Positions 1 through 12,882 are shown, numbered from the stretch's first letter. The stretch is DNA of 64,000 nt from Mactromeris polynyma (GCA_032209605.1 JASFXZ010000035.1:4469001-4533000), one strand, 5' to 3'. Translations and numbers: made by a program. The notes: generated by a model from the sequence alone, not told the origin.

Positions 1-882
1 AGTCAACTTCTGCCAAATTAGCATGGAAGTTTAATATCTACACTATTTCACAGAGTTTATGACGAAATGGCTTCTTATTCACTTGTGACAAAGGTTTTTA
101 CTGAAGGCTGACTTAACAAGATAATACAAGTGCAATTCTCATGAATGAGTCCTAAAAATGTAGACCCCAAAATGCACCTGAAGCCACCATTTCATATTAT
201 ATTGTAACAATTTTACGGGGGAGATCCCGCGGACCCCGAGAGGAATAAATCCCTGCCCTACCTACTCCCACTCGGCGCCCACGGAATTTCTGGATCCGGG
301 CCTGGACATGTTTGAATAAAACCTTAATGGAAACAACTGCAGCATAATTAATGTTTTCAATATAAACAAGCAAATATTTACTTCGTCTTTTCGTAGACAT
401 TCCAAATTCAGTTCAAATATTGGTACTTACCCGAGAGATTGTCTTGTAAATGTTGTGTTGCTTGTTACAAACTAATATGTCTTCTTAAAAATCTACAATT
501 CTTTTTACGGTTCGATAATATCATGTGATTTGTAAATTGTTATATGATATTCTCCGACGTACCACGTGTTTTGTGTTCAACCAGTGCATTGTCCAACATT
601 TCAATGCCTGAATGCAGATGTGGGGTATTTTGAACTCGACGAATAGTTTCACCACAAATCCAGTATGGGTGGATTAGTTTTATTTTCGATAGCTTGTTAG
701 ATGTTCGGTGATTGGAGAAATATTGGTGTTTTTTTTTAATTACTCATTGAAAAAAAACTAGTTTTTAATGCTAATTCATTAGTCAATTTCAGATAAAACG
801 AGAGACATTTTTCTCTGTCCTGTGTCTCAGGTACTTCTATGAACATTTAGTTTCTGTCAAATTATCATAAATTTTATTTTAG
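1..882. other. Intron or upstream sequence of the receptor phosphatase; no exon recognised
   Basis: I see no phosphatase exon here. The D1 signature loop (HCSAG..R type) and the WPD exon of the gene that follows must lie upstream of the window. Positions 215-310 are a GC-rich island in AT-rich sequence that looks like a fragment of an interspersed repeat; I cannot classify it. Confidence 0.5.
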
Positions 883-947
883 GAGCAGTATAAGTTTCTT
901 CAAAAGGCTCTGGTTTGCACGAAAACAATAAATTCCTGTTATGTTAG
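883..947 (+). pseudogene. Decayed duplicate of a phosphatase D1-end exon
   Basis: After a TTTTAG acceptor the sequence reads EQYKFLQKALVCTKT. This is a near copy of EQYEFLHKALVHTLT, which opens the real exon about 100 bases downstream. After 14-15 codons the similarity stops and the frame reaches a stop at about 949. None of the nearby GT donors restores the length or phase of the true exon (129 nt, phase 0 to 0), so this looks like a truncated tandem exon duplicate, not a mutually exclusive alternative exon. If it were spliced in, the product would end early. Confidence 0.6.
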
Positions 948-980
948 GTAACATTTCGGTCATATTAATTCATATTTCAG

Positions 981-3900
981 GAGCAGTATGAATTTCTCCA
1001 CAAGGCTCTCGTACATACACTGACGTTTAAATGTGAGTCAATTCGTGCGGCGGAGATTGGTGCTTACATAAGGGACACAACTGATGCTGAATTCAACAAA
1101 AACTTCAAAGTAATTAACAGTTAAGTACTCATAACCAGTAAAAATGTTGATTTTAAAATAAGACTTAACTGCACAATTTTTACCCTTCTTGAACTTTACC
1201 AGTCTTTCTTTCATATTAAAGTGAATTGAGTATTGATAAATATTAAGCACTTGAATGGAATATTACTCGTTTCTTTAACTCTATCTTTCATTTGTGTATA
1301 CATTCTTTGTGTACTAGCTTTAGATATACTTGGTTCACTATACTAATTAGACGAGCTCGATGCCTTTACGTAATAGATTACACAATGACAATTATGAAAT
1401 GTCCATGACATTTTGATGTTGTTGATCATTGTGCATTACATTAAACTGTAAGCAATTTGGTACTATCAATATCCTTCCTATTTGACGCAGTTGTTGAAGA
1501 CAATTATTGATGAGGAATTATCAGAGGACGTCCAAGCAAGGTCAGCAAATGCCCGTCATAACGATAAGAATAGAAAGAACAGTGACATACCAGGTAATAA
1601 CATGACTGGTTTAACTTATAATTAAAGGGATTCAAATGGAAAGCAATGAAACGCAAGCAAACGTCTTGAAATATTATCATGGCATAATATGCATTATACC
1701 GATAACACGATAATCTAATATGGTTACCAAAGTTCGGTAACAAATATCTTAATAAACAGTTTATGAATAATAATATATCGTGAAAAATCTTCTGATGAAC
1801 CAATTTAGTAAAAATTACAAACATTAGGATACATATGGTAAACAAACGTTTAGAAAAGTTTTCAAAATCTTGTCTGTTTCCAGCAAATAAATCTCTTCAA
1901 CAGAGCAATCCAGTTTCGTGAGCGAACTAAAATTTGCTTTGTTGTATTGCAATATATGTACGATGTACATCAAGCGCTTACTTGTTATTCTAAAGTGTTG
2001 ATATAACGATGTCACATTTTGAGCGTCTATAGATATGTAACTGTTGCGTGTTCTTGTGTACATATTTGACCTTCATTTATTATCAGATGTACAATGTACG
2101 GTTAATTCGTTAATTTAACTGTGGGCGTCTGTATGTAACTATTGTGTTTTTACCTTCTTATACTATCTGATGTACACCACTGCCTATTAATGTGTAGATA
2201 CATGTACATGCATAAGATGTCTCACATTAATTCGAAGTGAGTTGTTGTCAATGTCTATTGTCTAACTTAATATAAGTATAAATAATTTCTTTTTCATTTT
2301 TTCGTTGCATAACTTTCGTTTATTATTTCCAACAGGTGACAGATATCGACCAATGTTATACATATGTCGGAGATTCGACTCATCTAATTATATCAATGCA
2401 GTTTTTGTTAATGTAAGTATTAATCTTCAACTAAAACATATTAAATTTTCGAATAATTGAAATATAGAGACAAACATTCTAAAATATTTATGCCGTTTTG
2501 GCCATGCTAATTTTGGTAATGAACGATATGTTCCTGTTTCATAAAAAAATGTCTCTTTCGTAAAAGAATCCGTTGTTGATGACGCACTGATAAAGATATT
2601 AACAAAGTCAGTCTAATGAACATTATGAACGTACGAATTTTCCAGGGCTTCAAGAAAAAGTACCAGTACATCATTGCTCAATCTCCTCTACAAGAAACTG
2701 TTGATGACTTTCTTTGTTTGATTTTCCAAGAAAATTGCTGTTGTGTAGTATCGATGGAAGACGCTGAGTTGATAGGAACGGTAAGATAATGCTTTGCACA
2801 TGTCTGAAGCAGTTTGTATCCACTCAATAGCATCATTCGCTGTGGTTACCTCAGATTAAATATTCTCAGCGCTCTGTACTCATTATTTCATTTTACATTT
2901 CTTCTTTAGTTCTTCTTCCTTGTTTATCCTTTATAAAAGTAAAATTCTTATCACTGTCTTTATCCTTTCATAGCATATATATCTAAATTCTCAACAAACT
3001 ACTCTAAATGACATATCAAGCAGTTGATGCATCATAACACACCATTCATTCATAGGGTGTCTGTACAAGATTGTGTTTGTATGTGTTTGCACAGCGTAAC
3101 TAAGATGGAACATAGATTTGGCTTGTTACTTTATTTCAGCTATGTACAACTTAACCAGTTAAGCTATTTTCGTTAACTTTGAGAATATTGCGAAATAGCA
3201 AAGCCTTTGCACCGCTACAGTAAAACCTCAATAATAAGACCCTCTTTTGGACCTTTGAAAACTGGTCTTAATATTGAGGTTGTCTTAATATTGAGGTCAA
3301 ATAAAGAGCGTAACAGTCAAGTGGACTTAAAAAGTGTGTTCTCAATATTGAGGTGGTATATAAGTGAGGTTTTACTATATCTTGTTGCTTTTCTTCTCTT
3401 TAAAAACATTTCCTTCTTATGATGAAGTTTTGCGAACAGAAGTTTTCATGAAGATTAAAGAGATTATAATACTTTATAATATTCTCTAATGTTTAAGTAT
3501 ATATACTATATAGTGTACGTAACATTTGATACATCAATTATTAGGTCGTTTTTACTTTGTTTCAATTTTATGGCAGTTTTTGTAATGTAATATAGTCATT
3601 TGTTTTATAAACCACTTAATACAAACATATCTTTTATCTCTTTTTTCGTTCTCTAATCAAAATGCCTTCCGTACTTACATGTAGCATGTTCGCATGAATT
3701 TCTTTGTTAATAATTAATATAAATTGTAAGATCATTTCAGTATATATTGGTATCAGTATACATGTTTGTTCGTTTTTCACATTTAGGAGATTGGTGTATA
3801 TATAGGAGCTGACAATCAGGAATTAAAGCGCGGAAGTTTTACTGTGACGGCTTCGAGGTGTGAGTCGAAGCCACATTATATTCTGAGGAAACTGACGATT

Positions 3901-5372
3901 TCAAATAGTGACAAGGTAATATAGGCTGCTGTTTTCATGTTACGATGATTTCTTCGTAAAAAGCGTTATAAAAATACGAAATAATTTACCTAATAAATAA
4001 CATGTTATTTCCAAAATGTGTTACACAGCGTTCTCACTGGACGATATTGCATAATAATTGCGCTGTAACTGAGGGTAGCATTGTGTTTAAAAGGTAATTG
4101 TATGTATCTTATTTATCCGATTCATGTATTTCACCAAGACGAAACACAACTGTGGAAAGGGTACACACCAATTTCAATGTAATGAATTTACAGACATGGT
4201 GAATGACCTTATAGCAATTGTTACGACATTCATATGCTTGCATGCTTGTGAGTGTAAGCACTTGTTTGTGTTGTAAATGACATTATTATATTTCAGCACT
4301 CATCGGGAACAAAGATAATTTACCATTACCAAATGACTGATTGGAAAATTGACGAGAAAGTACCTGCCGATGTACAAGTGTTTACACAATCTGTGAAGGA
4401 TGTCAGTAACAAAGCCGATGACATGAAGAATACCAAGGCGCCCATATTAGTTCATTGTTTGTAAGTCCGTGCATTTTGTATTAAAACCAATGCAGCAACA
4501 CTCGAAAATGAGCATCCAATTTTAGATAGTTTAGCCTTTTTGAAACATTAAAACTGGCATACATTTAAATTTGAACATGCAAATTGAAATCTCGAAATAA
4601 ATAGAATAATGTTTACGAGTACGTGTAACTTAATTGATTACAAATGAATGGTTAATGGTGGATAATCAACTCCGCCTTCAAATTATTTAAATGTTTCTAT
4701 AATGTTTAACTAATATACTAACTCTAACTAACAAATGTCGTTAAGGAACATTTTGTTACATTATGTATTCATCATATTAAAGGATGTAAGGGTACATCAC
4801 AATTATTTCAACTAGTTTAGTATGTAACATTAACAAAAGACTACCAATATCTTTTTCAGAAATGGTGCTAAGCGCAGTGGTCTGTTCTGTGCTGTCAGTA
4901 TTATGCTTGAGAAAGTAGAGGCAGAAGGTCAAGTCAGTGTACCAAATACACTGAGACAGCTTCGTGCTCGAAGGAAAAAGGCTATTCCAAACAAGGTTGG
5001 TTATGTTTTCTCTCTCTTGTATATGTACTGCCAAATGCTACCTGTCTTAACTCCTTCATTTGCTCAATTATTTCTGTACAGAGATTCGATAAATTCAGTT
5101 CACATGCAATTCTTAACAAATGTATTAATTAATTGAACGGCAATATAGGATACATTTGGCAGTTTTATCCAGCTGTCAAAGCATTTAAATCTGAAACATT
5201 ATGAAACTCGTGGCAATGCATCCTCAAATATTTATTTAAATTGATAAAGACGATGTACATGTATATGTTAAAACTGATACTTCTTTACTTACAGGAGCAA
5301 TTCAGATTTTGCTTTCGTAGCATTGAATCTCATCTGGAGTCGAACAATACGTACGCTAATTTTGCTCCGTAG
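981..5372 (+). CDS. Receptor-type tyrosine phosphatase, 3' part (end of D1 plus D2)
   Basis: Eight exons join in phase: 981-1109, 1491-1593, 2336-2412, 2646-2780, 3787-3915, 4297-4460, 4860-4995 and 5295-5372 (TAG 5370-5372), giving about 316 residues. The first exon is the end of D1 and the D1-D2 linker. D2 follows, with KNR, DRYRP, YINAVFVNGF, QYIIAQSPLQETVDDF, VVSM and the P-loop VHCLNGAKRSG, which is closest in style to D2 of the R2B (mu/kappa) class. The P-loop keeps Cys and Arg (C-x5-R). The WPD loop reads TDWKIDEKVP, and the pTyr-loop Tyr after KNR is Lys, so D2 is probably regulatory and not an active enzyme. The protein would be a cytosolic tail removing phosphate from, or docking to, phosphotyrosine proteins. 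The 5' exons, including catalytic D1 and the ectodomain, are outside the window. The MEGF-like ectodomain next door hints at what they may encode. Confidence 0.88.
3216..3378. mobile_element. MITE, pogo/Tc1-mariner-like termini
   Basis: A ~160 bp element lies in an intron of the phosphatase gene. The left end TACAGTAAAACCTCA and right end TGAGGTTTTACTATA form terminal inverted repeats flanked by TA, and inner copies of CTTAATATTGAGG add subterminal repeats. There is no coding capacity. A second diverged member lies at 42619-42785. TA target and CAGT-type ends suggest the Tc1/mariner/pogo superfamily; the family assignment is inference. Confidence 0.65.
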
Positions 5373-5695
5373 AACTACCAATGGGATACTCCGATGTTTT
5401 GTCCCAGAAGTAGCGAGTTTTGACAACCGACCAAAACATTATTTTCAAGTGCTTTCAACGGATTAAAACTGCATACCATTGAATTATAACCACATCAATA
5501 GTGTACATTTTGAATATGAACAGCATATCGTCTTTAAAGAACATTTATATTGTATTTTTCTTACTGACTTTCTCTATGTTTTGTACATTATAAATTTTGT
5601 TTTAAGGATGTATTCTTCTGACGATTTTAACGTAATTTGGAAGTGGTCAACGGGAGGTAACTCGCGATTTACTTCAATGTCGCAAAATGGCTGGA

Positions 5696-5766
5696 AATAA
5701 ATATTATCGTTTAAATGTACCTATATTGTTTCTATACTTTCATTTCGTCGGAAACAAATTAATAAA
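5696..5766 (+). terminator. Candidate poly(A) signals of the phosphatase gene
   Basis: Two AATAAA hexamers, at 5696-5701 and 5761-5766, follow the phosphatase stop codon by about 320 and 390 bases. Either would give a short 3'UTR. No cDNA evidence is available to choose between them. Confidence 0.45.
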
Positions 5767-5914
5767 ATGGAAATAGAAATTATTTTATCACATAACATAC
5801 GGCGCGGGAGTGATTATAACCTATGCATTATTTCGCGTATTACACTAGTGTATTATTTATGCAAATTAGGGCCGCATCACATATTCATACGCGCTGTCAG
5901 AAATCCAAACAAAC

Positions 5915-6195
5915 ATGGCCGACTTTCGCGTATCGGTCTACGACAAATATGTAGCATTTCGCGATCGTCTAAATATCAAACAGCTTCGTAAACGAAAGTT
6001 TATCAGAATTCTAACCATTGCGAGGTAAACGCGTTCTTCAAATCCGATGCAAGTGCACATTTCAGCTTGTCTGGAGGTATCAACATATGGTTCGCTGTCC
6101 ATCAACCGGATCACGGTGGGTTTTTTTATGTGAACATAAACAGAATAGACCACACGCTGATGCAATCTATCCTCCGAGAAAACGAGTACGAATGA
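5915..6195 (+). CDS. Possible small two-exon gene or first exon, unrecognised
   Basis: An ATG in good context (AAACATGG) opens 36 codons, MADFRVSVYDKYVAF onward with a basic stretch LRKRKF, and ends at a GAG|GTAAAC donor at 6024/6025. A CAG acceptor at 6063-6065 would allow a 41-nt intron and continue in frame (SLSGGINIWFAVHQPDHGG and on) to TGA at 6193-6195, giving 79 residues. Such a short intron is at the lower limit for animals, so the first exon might instead splice to a distant exon. The region is richer in CpG than its surroundings, and a palindromic TGACGTCA sits at 6290-6297, which would suit a promoter-proximal position. I recognise no family. It could also be a relic of a transposon gene. 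Confidence 0.25.
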
Positions 6196-8530
6196 TTGTC
6201 AGCGACTCACAGTGACATATTTTCAACTGTGTCAACGTAGATCTGTTGATTTACGTTCAGTCAATGATTGTACTTTAGAATGGACTCGGTGACGTCACGG
6301 CTTCATGTCGTCACATCAGCGCGTGTGCACTAAATGTGGAACTTCTTCAATGTTTTCCTTAAAACTGCAGTAAATTATCGGTCATGTTGTTAATTATTTG
6401 TTTTGTGTTAAGTTTCAACATTTGACATTACATTTGGTTTAATTATCGGTATTAATCGTCGTTTTTATTTTGTGAAAATCTTTGGAACTATTTTTTCTCG
6501 ACCGAATCACTAAAGTGGAAGCAAAATGCAGGGGCGGCTAGAGAAACGAGTCTGTGTGATTTGTTTTTGTTTTAAGCCTGTTTACAAGTTATGTGGTAAA
6601 TAGAATCTAGCATTCGTGTTCATATTTTATTGAATTTATTAAACTCGTCGGCCAAGAACTTTTTTTTGACATCTATTTCAAAGCGTAAATAAGAAAATCA
6701 GGTAATCCATTTGAGAATTGTTGCCCCTGAAATGTACTTTAGTGCATTATGAATTATGTATTTTGTTTGTGCTTTGAACATGAACATGATAACTAGATGA
6801 AAAGTATATGTTTGATTCTGGAAATGTTTTTTGTGTAAATGTTGGAAAATCGGCTTGTTTTGTTGAGAAATCTTTTATATTTTTTTTAGAAAAATGATTA
6901 AATAAAAAGTGCATTATATTGTTTTTTGATGCTTTAAGTCTTTAACCATGAACATGGTATTAACTAGTTATATTCCAAAACCGACCATCATGAGAATAAC
7001 TATCTACCTTCAATATTTTGGAAAAATCGTTCGGCCTATTTTGGGTTATTTCCCCAGAATTGCCATTTTTTGCTATTTTTTGGCTTTTACCTAAAAAAAT
7101 ATGGTAGCTAGACAAATATCTAAACGGGGAAATGATCAGAATGACAATATCTATCTTACCTGAAAATTTCAGAACAATCTAACGACACATATTTGCAATG
7201 CGGGAGAATCAGACTTGAGTTTTCATTAGATTTTGGGGCGGGGTTGGGATAGGTAAACGACTTTTTATATGCACACCAACCCATAATTTTTGGCTTAAAA
7301 TGTTCAAGTGTGCTATTTGTTGTGTAAATGTTGGAATCTAGGCTTGTTTTGGTGAAAAATCTCTGATATTTTTGGGTGAAAAATGATATAAAAAATATGT
7401 TCGTATGTTTTGATATTGTGTGTTATTTGAATTTTTGTCCATGAGAAAAGGTATTAAAAAGATAAAACACCCAAAATTATTTTTTATTTCAGAAATTTGA
7501 AAAAAATCCATATATTGCTGTTTGTGTTGGAAATTAGCACTTTTTCCGTACTCTGTATATTGTCATTTTTCAGATGGCCATAGTTTCTTTTAATGTGCAC
7601 ATACCTATGTTTTTATTTTATGAAAAAACATCAGAAAATATCTCTCTTCCAAAAAGTAACGACCATTTTAAAAGTTTAATGCAGGAAAAATTTGGCTCCT
7701 CAGAAGTGTACATCCTTAACTGTGCTAACATTATAGCTAGAAATTTAGCCGGTTTGTTGTTAAATATCTCTTCATGTTTACTTGTTATGTAGTCCCATGT
7801 TTTCTTCTTTTTATTACATTTGTTTCGTTTGATTATTATTTCACCTGTAGTTATCATCTTCATGTTTTGTTTTGTACCCGATTAATTACTCAATAATACA
7901 ATCAATGTAATAATGGTTTCATTTGAATATGTACGTGATATCAATAACATTATTAGCTCTGGTTTGGATTTGTTCGATGTACGTATAACCCATTTACAAT
8001 AGCGTTAATTGTGTGTATTTTGGTGTATGAGTAGTGTTATTATAATAATAAATTGTAAGTCACTGGTATATATTTCTGCTTTATATAACTATCGTCCAAA
8101 TAACATCGATTACCAGCGGACAATTAGGCTTCACACACGACTACACATGTTGACAATGATAATCTAATTAATTGAAACCTACAATAAAATCAGTAGGTGG
8201 ATATTGCTTACATACATCATGTTTATCTAATTTATTAATCTTCGCAAGTACAACACGCTCAAGTTGGTGACGTCGAAACATTGATTGGGAAATACTCGAC
8301 CTCAAATACAGACTTCCATATTTTAATACTGAGGTCAGTTTTGAAATAACAATAATTATATGCATATTTACCAGGATTGCAAATTAAACATAAACGACTA
8401 ACATAAAGGATTGATGATAAACATGGAATAAATTCGATGAAAATATTTCAATATACATGTATATATTTCCTAGAGGCGTAAGTAAATTTAAAGAAACTAA
8501 TATCATTACTTCAACACAATGCAATATGTT
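6196..8530. other. AT-rich intergenic stretch, nothing recognised
   Basis: Very AT-rich with many short T and A runs. The few open frames are short, start in low-complexity sequence and have no recognisable domain. I see no RNA gene and no clear repeat boundary. Confidence 0.4.
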
Positions 8531-8537
8531 AACTAGA

Positions 8538-8962
8538 AGAGAGAGAATTTACATTGCTACAGGGAACGCTGTGCATCTTCATACAGACCTCCGTAAAAAC
8601 AAAAATCCATAAAATATAAGGCATTCGAGTCATGTCTGAAGCCTACCAAGATATATTGCAATACTTTACCAAACGTATCACAACATGCACCGCGATACAT
8701 TACTACATTAACCTAAGCTATCACAGTAGATAGTTTTCTTTAACGTAATAATTTAACTGTCCAAATAATTTGCGAAAGTATTTATTCATAAAAGAGAGAG
8801 AATACGTAACTACAGGGAAAGCCACATACATAGGACAATGTCTCCCCACGCAGATCTCCGGAAAAAACAACAATCCACAAAACATAAGGTACTAAAGGAG
8901 GTCAAACGGTACACATATTAAGGAACTGAGGCGTAAGGAATGGCCCAGCAGACCAAAAGTTA
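8538..8962 (-). repeat. Interspersed repeat family R1, two partial copies
   Basis: Two copies (8538-8633 and 8791-8962) of an unclassified repeat. On the + strand they read GAGAGAAT..TACAGGGAA, then CCACATACATA, CAGA(C/T)CTCCG and AACAACAATCCA. The same core recurs at least ten more times in the window in both orientations. The 8791 copy shares private changes with the copy at 23690-23935, so these two belong to one subfamily. Confidence 0.6.
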
Positions 8963-9738
8963 ACACAAAACATATTCACGTGTACATTCTCATTTTACCT
9001 TTAACATTCATTCATTGTTAATTTACATTTTACTTTCACTTTATATTTAACGTGTAAATAGACCCTAGTCAAAATGGTGTAGCATTATGAGTCCGCGATT
9101 TATACACATGTATAACTAATTGACGTATACACAGTTTGTAGTGTTAACTTGTTTAATACTACATTTAAACAATTAGTATTTGATTTGTGTTTATCGTGCA
9201 ATCTTTCCTACACATCTGTATACTATCAGCATTCAGAATCGACGGCTACGTTGGTCTGAAATATATGCAATGGAAGGAAGAAAGTCCGTCTCTCTAAAAA
9301 ATCATCACATGTTGTTGGACATTTGTTGACCCGCCTCACGTTGATTGTGTTGTTGGCAATATGTTTATTTACTGCTAAGCACGTTCTTTTGTTCAAAATT
9401 AGCAGGAATTAGTAAGAATCGACAAAGATTCGTGTCGAAGAACGATACATGACATTAAAGGGTTGCCGTAACATCATTCGTAACCAAAAATGTAAATATG
9501 TTATGCTTGGTTGTTTTTATAGGACTAACGAAATCGATACATAAGCACGAAAGTTAAGATATTTGCACAGGCGTGAAATATAAAGAACATAACAACTAGA
9601 CTTAAGATTAAATGTGGAATTTACGCATCCGCACAGTTACTGACTGTCTTCTTTTTGTGGATTTATTATCAGATTCAAGTTTATTAGTAATTATACCATG
9701 ATGTTTATTTGAGCAAGGTAATACTTTATTTTCCGAAA

Positions 9739-11824
9739 ATGGTCCCCCATTCACTGTTTTGGGGAACGATTACTGTATGCGCTTGCATTCAGGTGAGTTA
9801 CCTTTATATATATATTTATTACATGAATTATTAATTAAATGTTCAGGAATCGTCACATATTTATACGTAGTGGGTCAGATATTGTTTAATTACTTTTGAA
9901 GATGGTAGCTTGTGAAGATATCTAAACGGCATTCCTTTACATTAAAATTTAAAGTCATTGATCCAAACATGTTTACTGTGTGAGAAAATTCATTACTATA
10001 TCTTGGCTAGGGATCATTAAATAGAAACAAGCATTCTGTATTTTATCAATCGAAAACATATAATCATGTAACACGCTAGAGTCGTCGGCAATCAAATTGT
10101 GGGAAAATGAAATTGATACAGCAGGGTCCGTATTCATAAAGCTCCTAATATTTTAAGTAAGGAAATTCCTTATCTTTATAAATCTCCTTAAAATAATACT
10201 TAAGAATATTTCCAATATTTAAGTAAAAATCTATAAAACCTAAGGAAAATGTATGAAACTAAGGGAAATTGTATCATTAGGAGCTTTATGAATACAGGCC
10301 TAGGTCTTCCCTTCAATTGTTTCGAGCACTTAGGGTAAGTTAAACTACGGGAGATGTTATTGTTTTCGTAATGGAAATGTTTTAATATCTGTCTTTGAAA
10401 ACAATAGAAAACATATCATTTACATGTATATATGATATTTTACCAAAAAAATATATAAATCGACACCACAGGATAATACTTATTCTGCTCAAATTCTAGT
10501 AAAAAATATAAGCGCTTACAGGATATTCAAATAATGTGGTAGTTTTAATAGCAAATCCAGTTGCAGGGCACATGGCTCAACAGACCTGCTATTGAAATAA
10601 ATAAATTAACTGAAATGTTAACTTTATTTTATGGCTCCTGAAGGGAATTTTCTTAATTTCGAATCGAATGCTTATGTTGTTTATATTCTCATGATGTAAA
10701 AGAAGGGAATCAACAATCTGAGGAATGACTGTCTTGATGTCTGTCCAGATGCATGCACGACCTGTACAGATCAGACATATTGTCAGTCGTGCAAACCTTT
10801 CTATTCGGGTGACATGTGTTGCATACAAGATGGTCAATATTGTCTCAAATGTCTGTCGAATACAGAATGTAAGATATGTATTGATGGTTATTATGGAGAG
10901 AAGTGTCACTTAGCATGTCCAACAACATGCCAACATGTGGAACAGAAATCATTGTGTGAAAAAAGTAATGGAATTTGTAAAGGTTGTGACGACGGGTCCT
11001 ATGGCGATTACTGTAATAAGACTTGCAGCGAACATTGTATAGACAATCGTTGCAACAAAGACAATGGACATTGTACTGACGGTTGTGTTGGCAGAAACGA
11101 ACGTCATAAATGCACACAAGTTAAATGTAAATATCAGTTAATACATTTACCAGTAGAGTTGTTCTGAAGTATCAATGTAAAACGCACAGTTACATATGAA
11201 TAACAATATCCTCATGTTATATTCAAGTATTATATCCATTATTTAGTTGATCATATTGCCAAATCGGCGGTTAGATTTCCGCACCATAGCTTACCTATGT
11301 TTCCACAAGAACTGACAGACGAATAAGAAGCATTTGATGCATTACCATGTTTCTTACGCCATATAGTAAATGAGAACAGGAGCATGGCATGGGATTCAAA
11401 CCTTTCCGACGGTAGGGTCTCTACCATCTGAGTTAACCGCATGGGTACAATAGGCAATCGATGTAGCATTATACATTATATACGGTCATCCATCCACATA
11501 GTTGCCTGCTTTTGAAAGTGAATCAAACGAATATAATATCGAGCCAGAAATACGCATACAAACATACGGCCTCATAATATACATGACGATCCTGAACTAT
11601 ACGAGTAATTCTTCCCTTACGATAATGAATGAAAATACAAATATGTTAGTTGTTACAATATAATATCTAAATTCGTATTGTATCATTTTATAGCAGTTTC
11701 GAAAAATGACCCAGGTGACTCAGGAGTGATTGGTCATGCAGTCGGTGGTGGGGTAGCGAGTGTTGTGATTATCATAGTGATCGTGATTGTTGTCATAATT
11801 GTGCTTCGTAGACGGTACGCATAG
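9739..11824 (+). CDS. MEGF/SREC-like single-pass receptor ectodomain, paralogue of the phosphatase receptor
   Basis: Three exons join in phase. The first, 9739-9792, encodes an 18-residue signal-peptide-like start (MVPHSLFWGTITVCACIQ). The second, about 10703-11126, is a Cys-rich exon with CxxGYYGEKC, CDDGSYGDYC and similar spacing typical of MEGF10/SREC EGF-like repeats. The third, 11694-11814, holds a hydrophobic helix of Val and Ile after GVIGHAVGGG, followed by LRRR. Donor GTAAAT at 11127 leaves one base that the CA of the third exon completes. If the weak GTACGC donor at 11815 is unused, translation stops at 11822-11824 (RRRYA), giving a receptor of about 200 residues with almost no cytoplasmic tail. 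Downstream phosphatase exon relics suggest the ancestor continued into D1 and D2. The exact start of the second exon (10703 or 10706) is uncertain; both keep phase. Confidence 0.7.
10124..10302. mobile_element. MITE with GTATTCATAAAGCTCCTAA termini
   Basis: A ~179 bp element sits in the first intron of the MEGF-like gene. The left end GGGTCCGTATTCATAAAGC and right end GCTTTATGAATACAGGCCT share a 19 bp perfect inverted repeat (GTATTCATAAAGCTCCTAA). The interior is full of TTAAG/CTTAAG and AAGGAAAT motifs. Its ends and inner motifs resemble the larger element at 13772-15735, so the two are probably related. It has no coding capacity. Confidence 0.75.
11250..11470 (-). repeat. tRNA-derived SINE-like repeat
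   Basis: On the minus strand, positions about 11455-11390 read TAACTCAGATGGTAGAG (A-box-like) and, about 35 bases later, GGTTTGAATCC (B-box-like), the pol III promoter arrangement of a tRNA head. The cloverleaf is degenerate, so it is a SINE head, not a working tRNA. The body probably continues to about 11250. Confidence 0.5.
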
Positions 11825-12882
11825 ATGTGTCTGTAGTGGTCGAGCGTCTGGTGTGACTTGTAAACCATAATTCAGCCAAGTACTAAGAGAGTTTAACTAA
11901 AAGCAAAGAAAGTAATCGAATTTGGTATAGTAATAAGCCACGGAGTCTCCATTCTTCCTAGCTTAGAAACTGTCACAGTTAGACCGGGACAGTATACCTT
12001 TGTTCCGTCTACATGTGTACATGACTAAATAACATGAAGTTACCTTTTAAAAAAAGGTATTGATTAAAATATCGAAACGGTAAACATCGTTATTTTTATT
12101 ACGAGGCCCGCTTTATCTCGAGGAGTCATTAAAGTCTCGGCAGTTTTGTTCTAAGTTGTAAATCGTTTTACCTGTCTGTGACGAGCATCGAAATGTCACA
12201 ACTATTGATATTATAGTGCCGGTGTGAATTTGTGTTAGTAATTGTGTTTTCTCTCTTTGCGCAAGATTGCAAAAAATCGTCAATGCGTGAAGAATGATCA
12301 AGACCAAACTTTTCTCCAAACTCAGGGTATGATACATTTATCATAAAAATACGTGTGTCATGCAAGAATTACACCCTTCCCTCTGTCTTCCGTCAGCCAC
12401 ATAAACTATTCAAAAAGACCGCTTCTTTCTACTACATGCATGTACATGTGTGCATGAAGATTGCGCCAGTTAAAACAAATCCCCATCACAATCATTTCAA
12501 CAAGATCGTGGAAAGTATCGTTGGTTTACATGGGCTAACTACAGTAACGTTGCTTAACGAACATGTATTGATTGAATGCCATTCTCAGATAGTGCCGCAG
12601 CTAAATTTTGGAAGGAATGTTTGTTAGCAAATTATTGTAAGCTTCAAAGAAATAAGATAGACAACAAACACTGTTAACCATAATCTTAAAGCACTACGAC
12701 CATAGTCAAGTGCTTCTATATACTATGATTGCACTGTGGTCGTGCTGTATTTTCAAATACCGATATGTCATCATTCTGTCACGGATTTATGTCCTCCAAA
12801 GTATCACTTTCACTACTTAGGAATATCATACCTATATGCATGTACTTACTTGTGATAAAATGCATGTTGGTGACCTTTCTAG
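11825..12882. other. Gap where juxtamembrane and early D1 exons would be expected
   Basis: Between the transmembrane exon and the surviving D1 exon I find no juxtamembrane exon, no KNR exon and no YINA/YIASQG exon. The open frames here have no phosphatase motifs. This absence supports decay of the second receptor copy. Confidence 0.4.

Noticed and set aside
197..400. Short minus-strand frame over a GC-rich patch
   Set aside because: GC-rich fragment looks like repeat sequence; no domain and no splice context.
1033..1038. GTGAGT as donor of the D1-end phosphatase exon
   Set aside because: Reading on is open and gives the expected linker up to GTAATT at 1110, which alone keeps phase with the next exon at 1491.
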